Below, piece after piece: positions 18,032-27,181 of a stretch of 64,000 nucleotides of DNA (its first letter is position 1; each line of letters begins with the position of its first letter). The stretch lies in contig JARLHI010000003.1 of assembly GCA_031292355.1 (NCBI GenBank), positions 124,001 to 188,000 of the forward strand, read 5' to 3'. This DNA is from Candidatus Obscuribacterales bacterium. Its GTDB lineage: Bacteria > Cyanobacteriota > Vampirovibrionia > Obscuribacterales > Obscuribacteraceae. A program made the translations under genes and the position numbers. Below the pieces are notes generated by a model. That model ran no database searches. It had not been told where the DNA came from and was given only the letters and a program-made list of their open reading frames with translations.

Positions 18032-18544
18032 CTAATCAAAATTATGCGAAATATGGGGTTCATGACGGATACCTGTGGCTTCCCCATGCTCGAGATAAAG
18101 CTTGAGGCTGCTAAGCAAAACGTTCCAGGATGTTGAATATCGTTCTTTGGTGTCGTCGGAGATTTGGCCAAAAGCTTGATGATTGAATTTCAACTTGGTG
18201 CCCTGTCCTGAAGCAAACAATTCGTATTCGACCAAGCCTTGAATCAAAGTATCGCCCATACCAAAAGTTCCACGCAATCTCAAAAGTTTGGCATGCTTAA
18301 GGGCCACCACTGTTCCAAGTAAAGCGCCATCGGGAGATTTTGTGTCAAGCGACCAGCGTTCGAAGAACTTGCCACCCAGGCGTGGCTCAAGGTGAATGTC
18401 TACGGCATCTTCGGCTGACTCGAAATAGTCTCTTCCCCACCAATTTGCCACTCCATTGGTAATGGCATTGAATACGCGCAACGGCGAAGCATCAATTTCT
18501 AAATCGATTGCCAGATTCATTGTCGACTGCCCAGTTTCGGTCAT
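18032..18544 (-). CDS. SRPBCC-fold (AHSA1-like) protein
   Basis: A 170-residue cytosolic protein of the SRPBCC/START-like superfamily. Family marks are the opening LAIDLEIDASPLRVFNAITNG strand-helix (by position 10-30), VANWWGRDYF, DIHLEPRLGGKFFERW, GTVVALKHAKLLRLRG and the final long helix TSWNVLLSSLKLYLEHGE. Members bind hydrophobic ligands or activate Hsp90; no ligand can be inferred. The start chosen has AGGT six bases upstream. A longer in-frame start at 18625 would add 27 basic residues that do not fit the fold. Single gene, divergent from 18842. Confidence 0.82.
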   Translation of the reverse strand: MTETGQSTMNLAIDLEIDASPLRVFNAITNGVANWWGRDYFESAEDAVDIHLEPRLGGKFFERWSLDTKSPDGALLGTVVALKHAKLLRLRGTFGMGDTLIQGLVEYELFASGQGTKLKFNHQAFGQISDDTKERYSTSWNVLLSSLKLYLEHGEATGIRHEPHISHNFD

Positions 18545-18841
18545 TTGTCTACCTGCTTGAATTGTTGCTTTATACTGTGCTTGACTGCGTTTGCTAGGGA
18601 ACTTTTCCCGGTGATTTAAGTTCACAACAGGACGACGTAGAGCGACTCAACCGGAATATCTTATCTGGTTTCAGGGTTTCTATCGTCTTGGCTTCAGTAT
18701 TTCGGCCTGTTCACTTGGCAATGACAGCATATGCCTGGGATAGTCTGAGATAGAATGATACCTGAGAGCACAATTCGAGTGTTTGCGACATTCAGGTCAG
18801 TACTCAATTAGAACCAAATCAGAACAAAAGAAGGCTACTAA

Positions 18842-19996
18842 ATGGCGAATTTCCGCGACCAATGGGACTCCCTCAAACCTCACGGTTATCTCTCGGCGCA
18901 AGAAGAAATTGACCTCAGAGAGTCGCAAGCAGTCCTGGACAACCTGCAGCCTCGCAGAGGTCGTGAAACGGTTGATTGGCTGAACGAAATCAGCGACGAA
19001 ATTCTGCAGGTGAGCCCTGAGCTTGGCACTCGCGAAATCTCGCCTTCACTTTTACCAGCATCAGCAGACGAAGCTGAGCCTAAGACCAACGAACTTGTGC
19101 GCTGGGTCGATTCAATGTTCGACCACTTCGAAGAAATGAGCGCTGATTTTAATGAAACTGCAGTAGGGACTAAGTTGACCGTGGCTGTGCAACGTCCTGT
19201 ATTCCATTATGAAGAAGGTGCTTACGGAGTCTATAGCGAAGAAAATACCATCGCTGTTTTTAAAGGACATCTTGCCACACGCACCTGGGGCATGCTCATT
19301 CAAGGGCACCAGGACACCATCGACATCTACATCGTCCCTTCAGACCGCTTACTCAAATTCACGCTAGGCGACATCAAAAATGCTGGCTTCAAGCCATTTA
19401 TGACAATTCAATCGGTGCATACGGCAGAAGGGCTTCAGTGGCGCATCGATGGATGCAAGTTGAGATTCGAAATGCTGCCCATGCTGTGTAAAGAGTTGCT
19501 TGGCGATCTTGTCAGAGTAGCAAGCGGCACCATGAACGAAGGCGAATTGTTTTCGCGGCACCCCAAATTAAAATTGGGTGAAAATATCGGTCGACGCAAA
19601 GACCCAGATGATCTGCCAACTTACATGGGCATGGCACCCTACGTGCCTGATGCTCCTGTAAATCCGACCGACCTTGCTCCCCAATCGCTCCCTACGTCAG
19701 TTGTGCAAGCACAGCCTGCTGCAAGCAGTGCAGGACCTGCTGCACCACCAGTCCCAACACCTGCAGAAATTGAGGGACCAGACGTGCGCAACCTGGCTAG
19801 TTGGGATGCCTGCAAACGCCTGTTCTTAGCTATCGATGCTGATTTTGTTCAGCTACAACGCTGGGAAGCAATGCCTCAAACACTGGACGCACTTGATGCA
19901 CCAAATCCGGTGCACGCAGTGGCTACAGATCTGACTAATCTCAAAGAGCAGATGAAATTTCTGCTGCGAAAATATTCAGATCCCTCTATCAAGTAA
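18842..19996 (+). CDS. Unknown cytosolic protein
   Basis: A 384-residue protein I cannot place in a family. It has no signal peptide or membrane span. The N-terminal ~230 residues look folded: a polar helix (QEEIDLRESQAVLDNL), then beta-rich segments (FHYEEGAYGVYSE, RTWGMLIQGHQDTIDIYIVPSDRLLKF, LQWRIDGCKL). A Pro/Ala-rich linker (~265-310) leads to a C-terminal helical part with a LASWDACKRLFLAIDADF helix and an LKEQMKFLLRKY end. The start has AAGAAGG seven bases upstream. Convergent with the MDR oxidoreductase. The two-domain plan with a flexible linker suggests an adaptor or regulatory role, which is a guess. Confidence 0.6.
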   Translation: MANFRDQWDSLKPHGYLSAQEEIDLRESQAVLDNLQPRRGRETVDWLNEISDEILQVSPELGTREISPSLLPASADEAEPKTNELVRWVDSMFDHFEEMSADFNETAVGTKLTVAVQRPVFHYEEGAYGVYSEENTIAVFKGHLATRTWGMLIQGHQDTIDIYIVPSDRLLKFTLGDIKNAGFKPFMTIQSVHTAEGLQWRIDGCKLRFEMLPMLCKELLGDLVRVASGTMNEGELFSRHPKLKLGENIGRRKDPDDLPTYMGMAPYVPDAPVNPTDLAPQSLPTSVVQAQPAASSAGPAAPPVPTPAEIEGPDVRNLASWDACKRLFLAIDADFVQLQRWEAMPQTLDALDAPNPVHAVATDLTNLKEQMKFLLRKYSDPSIK

Positions 19997-20019
19997 ACTA
20001 CAAAATCGAATCTAGAAGT

Positions 20020-21063
20020 TCAGCCAACGTGAATTACAATTTTGCCGAAGTGCTGCGCAGATTCCATGTAACGCAAGGCGTCTTGAGCTTCTTCAAAACC
20101 AAAAACACGATCGATCACCGGTTTGATTTTGTGCAAAGTGATGGCGGCATTCATGGATTCAAACATGCTGCGAGAGCCAACGTAAACGCCCTGCAGTCTG
20201 ATCGCTTTCATCAAAAGAGGCATCGGATTAACCTGATTTTGCGCACCGCTTAAAACACCAATGAGAGCAATGTGACCGCCAATTTTTACAGCCTTGAATG
20301 ACTCGCCTAATGTGCCTCCGCCGCCAACTTCGACAATATGATCGACACCATTCATGGACGTTAATTTCAACGTCTCTTTGCCCCAACCTGGCGTCTGTTT
20401 GTAGTTAATAGTATTAACTACACCCATATTTTTCAATTTAACGATTTTTTCGTCACTGCCAGAAGTGGAAATCAAATGAGCGCCGGCTGCTTGAGCAAAT
20501 TGAATGGCAAATAGCGATACTCCGCCTGTGCCTTGAGTGAGGACAGTTTGGCCAGGCTTAAGGCAATCGTCCTCAAATAATGCATGCCAGGCAGTGACAG
20601 CCGCACAAGGAAGAGTTGCCGCTTCTAAAAAAGACAGGTGGGCGGGAATCTCAACCACCGCATCTTCGTCGAGTACTACATATTGTGAAAGCATTCCTTC
20701 GTCGCCACCACCGCCGAGTGCCAGACGCACCACATCATTGTTTGGAGAGCCGCTAATCCAGCGTGGCATAAAGGCACCCATAACGCGGTCACCGACTTTG
20801 ACCCTTTTAACGGACGAGCCTACTTCAACGATCTCACCGGCGCCATCAGACAACGGTACCGCCGGTTTCTTTAAATTGGGGTTGTAGAGCCCCTTGCATA
20901 CCAATAAGTCTCGATAGTTGATAGATGTCGCTTTGACGGCGATTCTGACCTGATCAGTGCCAAGAGGCGATACTGTTGCGTCTTTTATCTTGAGCGACTC
21001 AACGCCGAAGTCTCCATCGATCTGATAACGCTTGAAAGTATCACCGGGCTTAGGAGCAACCAT
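20020..21063 (-). CDS. MDR-superfamily NAD(P)-dependent oxidoreductase
   Basis: A 347-residue medium-chain dehydrogenase/reductase. The N-terminal GroES-like domain shows SINYRDLLVCKGLYN, VPLSDGAGEIVEVG and VKVGDRVMG. The Rossmann domain has the nucleotide-binding segment VLTQGTGGVSLFAIQFAQAAGA and a basic/acidic STSGSDEK strand end. The GHE-type zinc ligands of classical alcohol dehydrogenases are missing, so it resembles the zinc-free quinone oxidoreductase-like branch despite common 'zinc-dependent' annotation. The substrate is unknown. The 88-residue gene upstream is on the same strand 63 bases away and could share a transcript. Confidence 0.88.
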   Translation of the reverse strand: MVAPKPGDTFKRYQIDGDFGVESLKIKDATVSPLGTDQVRIAVKATSINYRDLLVCKGLYNPNLKKPAVPLSDGAGEIVEVGSSVKRVKVGDRVMGAFMPRWISGSPNNDVVRLALGGGGDEGMLSQYVVLDEDAVVEIPAHLSFLEAATLPCAAVTAWHALFEDDCLKPGQTVLTQGTGGVSLFAIQFAQAAGAHLISTSGSDEKIVKLKNMGVVNTINYKQTPGWGKETLKLTSMNGVDHIVEVGGGGTLGESFKAVKIGGHIALIGVLSGAQNQVNPMPLLMKAIRLQGVYVGSRSMFESMNAAITLHKIKPVIDRVFGFEEAQDALRYMESAQHFGKIVIHVG

Positions 21064-21126
21064 TTAGAACACCTCTGTCTGTGAAATCGCAGACAAAGTT
21101 TAGCATCCAGCTGATAACTTCTAACT

Positions 21127-21393
21127 TTAAGCAGCATTCGTCTTGGTCGAGAACGAGCTATCAATTTGACGCTGTAATTTCGACGTTTCTGCAAGAACAG
21201 ACCATAGTGTGTCTTTCAATTCTTCCCATTCATTTTGAGCGATCGTGCCCATTTCATATTTGCGACAGACGTCTTCCCACATTTGAAAAACACTCTGCGG
21301 CGTAGTCAGCGCACGTGCGTCTCGTTGATACTGAATCAAGTCGAAATTTTTAGACTTATTATTGCCCGGATTCGAAAATGCTCGAAATTCCAT
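21127..21393 (-). CDS. Small unknown protein
   Basis: An 88-residue soluble protein with no family I can name. It is predicted helical, with aromatic-rich FQMWEDVCRKYEMG and WEELKDTLWSVLAET segments that look like a two- or three-helix bundle. The ATG has GAGGT eight bases upstream, which supports it as a real gene. It lies upstream of, and on the same strand as, the MDR oxidoreductase, and is divergent from lhr. Confidence 0.55.
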   Translation of the reverse strand: MEFRAFSNPGNNKSKNFDLIQYQRDARALTTPQSVFQMWEDVCRKYEMGTIAQNEWEELKDTLWSVLAETSKLQRQIDSSFSTKTNAA

Positions 21394-21578
21394 TTTGTTA
21401 GACCTCTACTCGTTTTTCTTTCAATCGATTGCCGGTTAAAGTGGACATTCTTTCATGTGAAATTGTTTTGAAAGATCTTCGAATGTGTTTCTTTTTCTGA
21501 GAGCTACGACGAAAAAAAGATGTGACTGTTCCTTCGATAAATGATCTTTTTGAAGCCATTCAAAGTTAGAATGCGAGC

Positions 21579-24500
21579 ATGCAAGAAAATGCTCTATTGA
21601 CGCATCCGCATCTGGAATGGGCTCATCCCATCGTCTCAGATTGGTTTATCAAAAAATTTGGTTCGCCTACAGAACCTCAAGAGCGTGGATGGCCATCTAT
21701 CCTGTCAGGACGCAATACGTTGATTTCGGCGCCTACAGGTTCTGGTAAAACATTCGCTGCATTTTTAAGCTGCATCGACAAATTAGTAAGGAAAGCGCTT
21801 GATGGTCAGTTGACCGATCAACTCGAAGTGATTTATGTTTCACCGTTGAAAGCTCTAAGCAATGATGTGCAGAAGAATCTTGCCGGACCACTTGCTGAAA
21901 TTCAGGCATTAGCCCGGCATCGTGGACTTAACATGGCTGAGATTCGCACATTCGTCCGCACCGGCGACACTTTAAACATTGACCGTCAGAAAATGTTGAG
22001 GAAACCTCCGCATATTCTTGTAACCACTCCTGAATCCCTCTACCTACTTTTGACGGCCGATAAAACTAGAAAATTACTGACGCATGTAGAAACTATTATT
22101 GTGGATGAAATTCACGCCGTCGTCGACGATAAACGTGGCACTCATCTGGCTGTCACGCTGGAAAGACTTGACTCAGTAACAGAAAAAAAACCTATACGTA
22201 TTGGGCTTTCCGCTACTCAGAAGCCAATCGAGCTTGTGGCGAATTTTTTGGTTGGCAACTCAGATTCAATGCCAGACATTGTCACTATCGATTCGCGACG
22301 AGTTCTCGACATTGCAGTCGAAGTACCTTCCATGCCACTACAATCGGTGGCAACTGATGAATTACGTGAAGAGGCATATTCGCGCATCATTGAATTGGTT
22401 ATTCAACATAGATCGACACTGGTATTCGTTAATACACGCAAACAAGCTGAAAACGTAGCGAACATTCTTGGTCGGCGATTGGGTAAGGATCTGGTTGCAG
22501 CTCATCATGGCAGTCTCTCACGAAAAATTCGATTGGATGCAGAACAAGCTTTAAAGAATGGCGAGATAAAGGTCCTTGTCGCAACGAGCTCTCTGGAACT
22601 TGGTATTGACATTGGCAATATCGATCTCGTTTGCCAGATATCTTCACCGCGGGCGATTTCGGCAGCAGTTCAAAGAATCGGCAGAGCTGGTCATTGGCGA
22701 GGTGCTATTCCTAAAGGCAGGCTATTTCCCACCACCGTTGAGGATTTGTTCGAATGCGCTGCGCTCATTAAAGCAATTAAAGAGGGTGAACTTGATCGAC
22801 TGGCGGCTCCATACGAACCGCTAGACATTCTAGCGCAGCAAATAGTGGCAATGTGCGCCTCTGGTCAATGGTATGAAGAAGATCTGTTTTTGACAATAAA
22901 AAATGCCTACCCGTACAAAGACCTTTCGAGAGAAAAATTTGAAAGTGTACTGATAATGCTTAGTGAAGGCATCGAATCAAGCCGAAGACGGTGGGGCGCA
23001 CATATCATGCGAGACCAGATTAACGGTGTGCTCAGAGCACGCCGAGGAGGCAGGCTCGCTGCAATCATGGGTGGTGGCGCAATTCCAGAGAGTGGACTCT
23101 TTCAAGTTGTTGTCGACCCCGAAGCCATTGTCGTTGGCACACTGGATGAAGATTTTGCAATTGAGAGTGCAATCGGAGACGTGTTCCTACTGGGAAATAC
23201 TTCATGGCGAATCAAGGAAATTCAAGCCAGAGATTCAAAAGTAGTGGTAGTGGATGCGCATGGCGAACCACCTAATGTGCCCTTCTGGCTTGGAGAAGGA
23301 GCTGGACGAACAATCGAATTATCCACTCATGTCAGTCAGCTTCGCCACTTGATTGATGTTGCCACCGCCAATATGAATATCTACATAGCGACACAATCTC
23401 TCTCGGATGATTTGCTTGTCTTTGTGCAGCTACTCAAAGAAAACTATGGCGTCAATCAATTTGCCGCTGAACAGTTGATACAACATGTTGTCTGCGGACG
23501 ATCGGTTTTGAGAGCTGTTCCCATCCTTTCGCACGTGATCGTCGAAAGATTGTCTGGTTTCACTTCTGGGTCATGTCTGATTATTCACGCGCCATTTGGT
23601 AATCGGATCAATCGTGCGTGGGCACTTGCCATACGCAAAACGATCATGTCGGGCTTTGGCTTTCAATTGCAAACGGCTGTAACAGACAATGGCATTTGTA
23701 TTGGTTTGACCGAGCAGCAACGTTTACCAGCTGACTCTTTGCTTACCTACCTCGCTCCGGATGACTTAACCAGAATTCTAGAATTATCAGCAGTTCAATC
23801 TCCAGCTTTTGTCACCAGATTTCGATGGGATGCTGTACGGGCGCTCGTTCTGTCCAGATTTTCAGGCGGTCATAAGGTACCACCAAACATTCAACGCATC
23901 AGAGCTAATGATCTGCTATCACATATATTCGTCCAATTTGGTGAGCATCAAATCCTCGCCGCAAACGCCAAGCCAGAAATCCCAGTTCACCCTTTAATTG
24001 ACGAAGTGATGAAAGACGTGATGACAGAATGGATGGATGCCGCGGGCTTGGAAAAAATTCTCACCGATCTAAAAAGTAAAGCGATTGCCTTTTCGTGCGT
24101 CGAAACAGCGATACCATCATCATTTTCAAATGAAATTATCAATGCCAATGCTAATGCTTTTCTTGATGATGCTCCGCCAGCGGAGCGGCGATTACGCGCT
24201 GTTTCCTCAATACTCAGTTTGCCCGATGCGATTGTAAAAGAATTCGGCGGCCTTGATCAGGAGACAATCAACGCTGTGTGTGGTGAGATCTGGCCAGATA
24301 TTCGCAATGCTGATGAATTGCATGATTATTTGGAAACAGTGATAGCTTTGCCTTTGGATTTGACTATGGTGGCTAAAGCGACTGCCGACGATATCTGGGG
24401 CGATTACTATGATCAGCTGCAGGCAGAAAGCCGAGCGACCACAGCCCAGGTGGAAGAGAAATTGTTCTATGTAGCCACCGAAAGACTTGAGCAATTCAAA

Positions 24501-25883
24501 GTTGTTTATCCGCACTGCTTGGTGCTTCATCCGGTCCCATTATTTAATCCTTCAGCGCAAAACCTGAGTGATTTCACAAGCATTCTCAAACGTATTGTGT
24601 CTGGATGGATGCAGCATCTTGGACCAACGACCGCCCAAAAACTAGCAGATTTTCTCAGAATCGCGCCGCGAGATGTCGACTTGGCGTTGCTTGCCTTAAA
24701 GAAAGATCGGTCTTTAGTTAAGGGCAAATTTTCCCGACAATTCATCGAAAGCTTGAAAGAGCTTTCTGAGACCGAATTCAATGCGGACGAGAACGTCGAA
24801 TGGTGCAATCGCCTTTTGCTTGAGCGCATTCATCGCATGACTATGGCCGTCATGCGCAAGCATGTAGAAGCGGTTTCAGCTCAGCAGTATATGAACTGGT
24901 TGGCTCATTTTCAGCATGTCATGCCCGGTGCACTTCTTAGTGGTGAACGCGGCACCCTAGAGGTGCTAAAACAATTACAGGGCTATGAGGCGCCAGCTAA
25001 CGTCTGGGAAAATGGAATTTTAGCCAAACGGATAATCGACTACAGTCCGCGCTTTCTCGATAAGCTCTGCCTAAATGGTGCAGTCGGCTGGGGACGCCTC
25101 TCACCGCATCCGGCCTTAAGTGCTGCATTAAGTCCAGAAGGCGCTTCGGCACAAAGACGCATAACGCCTGCGTCTAATTCACCAGTCACTTTTTTTGTAA
25201 GAGAAGATGCCGACTGGATGGCAATAAAACATCCCGAGCTCGAAGGCACCAGTAATCAGGCTCTCAGCAGCCAGGCTATTGCCGTAAAACAATTTTTGGA
25301 ACAACGCGGAGCCAGTTTTTTCGTCGACATAGTGCGCGGCAACACTTTGCTCAAATCAGAAGTGGAGATGGCTTTGTGGGAACTTGTGTCAGCGGGCCTT
25401 GTCACCGCTGACGGTTTCGACAATTTGCGCGCCCTCATTGACCCGAAGCGCCGAAATGGTCAAGGACGAGGAAAGCGCCCTCGAGACGTGAGTGGCCGCT
25501 GGAGTTTGCTCTATACCAATGTTGCCCATGACCAGACAAAAATGATTGAAGCTACTTGCAAAATGTTACTCAACCGATATGGTGTTGTCTTTAGAGATCT
25601 GCTTGCCAGAGAATCGCTGACAATTCCCTGGCGTGCTCTCTTGCAGTCGTTCAGGTTGATGGAAGCGCGTGGAGAAATTAGAGGCGGTCGTTTCGTTCAG
25701 GGTTTTGTCGGCGAACAATTTGCTCTGCCAGCTGCACTTGATTCTCTGCGCCTGGACCGCTTTAAACAGCCAGCGCTGAGCAATATCACACTAGCCGCAT
25801 CTGATCCCCTCAATTTGCAGGGGATTATTTTGCCTGGTCCTCGCATAGCGGCTCTGGCTGGCAAACATATAGTTGTTGCTTAA
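21579..25883 (+). CDS. lhr: Lhr-family ATP-dependent DNA helicase
   Basis: A 1434-residue superfamily-2 helicase of the long Lhr type. Motifs in order: Q-motif [12 protein letters not shown], Walker [20 protein letters not shown], the DEIH box in [40 protein letters not shown] and QRIGRAGHW. After the helicase core (~1-420) come winged-helix and Lhr-core regions, then a ~560-residue C-terminal extension as in the long bacterial forms such as E. coli Lhr. Family members translocate 3' to 5' on single strands and act in DNA repair. The stop codon region overlaps the end of the convergent sigma-factor gene by four bases. Confidence 0.93.
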   Translation: MQENALLTHPHLEWAHPIVSDWFIKKFGSPTEPQERGWPSILSGRNTLISAPTGSGKTFAAFLSCIDKLVRKALDGQLTDQLEVIYVSPLKALSNDVQKNLAGPLAEIQALARHRGLNMAEIRTFVRTGDTLNIDRQKMLRKPPHILVTTPESLYLLLTADKTRKLLTHVETIIVDEIHAVVDDKRGTHLAVTLERLDSVTEKKPIRIGLSATQKPIELVANFLVGNSDSMPDIVTIDSRRVLDIAVEVPSMPLQSVATDELREEAYSRIIELVIQHRSTLVFVNTRKQAENVANILGRRLGKDLVAAHHGSLSRKIRLDAEQALKNGEIKVLVATSSLELGIDIGNIDLVCQISSPRAISAAVQRIGRAGHWRGAIPKGRLFPTTVEDLFECAALIKAIKEGELDRLAAPYEPLDILAQQIVAMCASGQWYEEDLFLTIKNAYPYKDLSREKFESVLIMLSEGIESSRRRWGAHIMRDQINGVLRARRGGRLAAIMGGGAIPESGLFQVVVDPEAIVVGTLDEDFAIESAIGDVFLLGNTSWRIKEIQARDSKVVVVDAHGEPPNVPFWLGEGAGRTIELSTHVSQLRHLIDVATANMNIYIATQSLSDDLLVFVQLLKENYGVNQFAAEQLIQHVVCGRSVLRAVPILSHVIVERLSGFTSGSCLIIHAPFGNRINRAWALAIRKTIMSGFGFQLQTAVTDNGICIGLTEQQRLPADSLLTYLAPDDLTRILELSAVQSPAFVTRFRWDAVRALVLSRFSGGHKVPPNIQRIRANDLLSHIFVQFGEHQILAANAKPEIPVHPLIDEVMKDVMTEWMDAAGLEKILTDLKSKAIAFSCVETAIPSSFSNEIINANANAFLDDAPPAERRLRAVSSILSLPDAIVKEFGGLDQETINAVCGEIWPDIRNADELHDYLETVIALPLDLTMVAKATADDIWGDYYDQLQAESRATTAQVEEKLFYVATERLEQFKVVYPHCLVLHPVPLFNPSAQNLSDFTSILKRIVSGWMQHLGPTTAQKLADFLRIAPRDVDLALLALKKDRSLVKGKFSRQFIESLKELSETEFNADENVEWCNRLLLERIHRMTMAVMRKHVEAVSAQQYMNWLAHFQHVMPGALLSGERGTLEVLKQLQGYEAPANVWENGILAKRIIDYSPRFLDKLCLNGAVGWGRLSPHPALSAALSPEGASAQRRITPASNSPVTFFVREDADWMAIKHPELEGTSNQALSSQAIAVKQFLEQRGASFFVDIVRGNTLLKSEVEMALWELVSAGLVTADGFDNLRALIDPKRRNGQGRGKRPRDVSGRWSLLYTNVAHDQTKMIEATCKMLLNRYGVVFRDLLARESLTIPWRALLQSFRLMEARGEIRGGRFVQGFVGEQFALPAALDSLRLDRFKQPALSNITLAASDPLNLQGIILPGPRIAALAGKHIVVA

Positions 25884-26899
25884 AGCAAATTGTCCATCAA
25901 ATCTCTAGCCTGGTTATCTTTGCGTAGCTTCTTCAAGGCCCTGCATTCAATTTGTCTGATGCGTTCGCGAGAGACTCCAAGCAATTGCGACAGTTCCTCG
26001 AGACTCTTGGGCGAGTCGCAAACGAGACCAAAGCGCATTTTCAAAATTTCTTGTTCGCGAATATTCAATCGAGACAAAATAGAACTCACCTGGCGACAAA
26101 GCAGTTTTTCTTCAGCAACTTTTTCTGGCAACGGACGAGTTTTGTCCTCGATCATGTCTGAAACCAGAGTTTCTGAATGATCTGCCAATTTGGCATCGAG
26201 TGATACCAGTTCACGAAAAGCGCCAATGGTCAGCTCCACTTTATCTCGCGTGTAACCAGAACGCGAGGCAATTTCATCGATGTTGGGCTTGTGTCCTAGT
26301 TCTTCAGCCAGTTGCTTGACGACTTTGCGCAATTTACTCATGCTTTCGCCGACATGCACAGGAACGCGAATGCCTCGCGACTTATCGGCGATGGCCCTTG
26401 TAATTGCCTGACGAATCCACCACGTAGCGTAGGTTGAAAATTTATAACCACGTTCGGGATCAAATTTTTCCACAGCTCGAATCAGACCAAGCCCACCTTC
26501 TTGAATCAAGTCTTGAAAGCTCAGCCCACGATTATTGTATTTTTTTGCGATGCTCACAACCAGGCGTAAATTGGCCTGAATCAATTTTCGACGGGCGTCA
26601 GAATTTCCATCTCGTACAGCCCGTCCGAGCTCAATTTCTTCTGTCCCATTGAGCAAGCGATGACGACCAATTTCGCGCAAATACAATTTGAGCGAATCTT
26701 CTTCAACGGCGCCCGCGCCAGGCTCGATCACATCAGTATGAGTGTCACCAGCGCTTTCGGCTACTTCTTCGACAAAAAACTTAGCTTCGATGACGTCTGA
26801 GTCGCCGAGCTCAATTATATCGTCAAGCTCGTCTGCTCTCATTGGTGGCAGATCTTCTTCACGGTCGAGGGCTCTTTTGTTTGATCTTTTTACAGGCAT
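25880..26899 (-). CDS. Sigma-70 family RNA polymerase sigma factor, group 1/2 type
   Basis: A 339-residue sigma factor. An acidic N-terminal ~65 residues stands in for region 1.1. Region 1.2 is [16 protein letters not shown]. Region 2 contains [21 protein letters not shown], the RpoD box and [18 protein letters not shown]; region 3 is [16 protein letters not shown]; region 4 ends with the helix-turn-helix [20 protein letters not shown]. Length and the short N-terminus fit the dispensable group 2 factors common in cyanobacteria rather than the essential RpoD, but a primary role cannot be excluded. It directs core polymerase to promoters. It is convergent with, and overlaps, lhr by four bases. 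A stable hairpin (26966-26983) lies in its leader. Confidence 0.92.
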   Translation of the reverse strand: MPVKRSNKRALDREEDLPPMRADELDDIIELGDSDVIEAKFFVEEVAESAGDTHTDVIEPGAGAVEEDSLKLYLREIGRHRLLNGTEEIELGRAVRDGNSDARRKLIQANLRLVVSIAKKYNNRGLSFQDLIQEGGLGLIRAVEKFDPERGYKFSTYATWWIRQAITRAIADKSRGIRVPVHVGESMSKLRKVVKQLAEELGHKPNIDEIASRSGYTRDKVELTIGAFRELVSLDAKLADHSETLVSDMIEDKTRPLPEKVAEEKLLCRQVSSILSRLNIREQEILKMRFGLVCDSPKSLEELSQLLGVSRERIRQIECRALKKLRKDNQARDLMDNLL

Positions 26900-26965
26900 A
26901 GATTAATAACCGATTGGGGATCCAGCGGACAGCACAAGCAAACGTCGCCACGAGGAAACGCTGAC

Positions 26966-26983
26966 GCCGAGCCATTGCTCGGC
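26966..26983. other. Hairpin in the sigma-factor leader
   Basis: GCCGAGC and GCTCGGC form a perfect seven-pair stem with a CATT loop about 67 bases upstream of the sigma-factor start. There is no T-run on the minus strand, so it is not a normal terminator. It may be a leader structure or an operator. Confidence 0.35.
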
Positions 26984-27121
26984 TTAAATTACAAGGTCCA
27001 GCCTAACACGCAGCGCATGATTATGCTTGAGCGATTTAGCCGCGTTTCTACTCTATGCCCGGATGTTCCAGTAAAACACCGCAAGGACGAGCAAATTGTT
27101 TTTCTCATCAAGAAAATGCGA

Positions 27122-27146
27122 CCAAAAATGGTGTCCCAGCAGACAC
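27122..27146 (-). terminator. Weak terminator candidate
   Basis: On the minus strand a five-pair stem GTGTC/GACAC is followed by CATTTTTGG, about 40 bases after the stop of the large gene at 27182. The short stem makes it tentative. Confidence 0.35.
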
Positions 27147-27181
27147 TGCAGCTTACTAAAATTGACTACTGCTCTGTGTTT

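Noticed and set aside
20020..21063. Zinc-dependent alcohol dehydrogenase
   Set aside because: The GHE and structural cysteine motifs for zinc are missing; called an MDR oxidoreductase instead.
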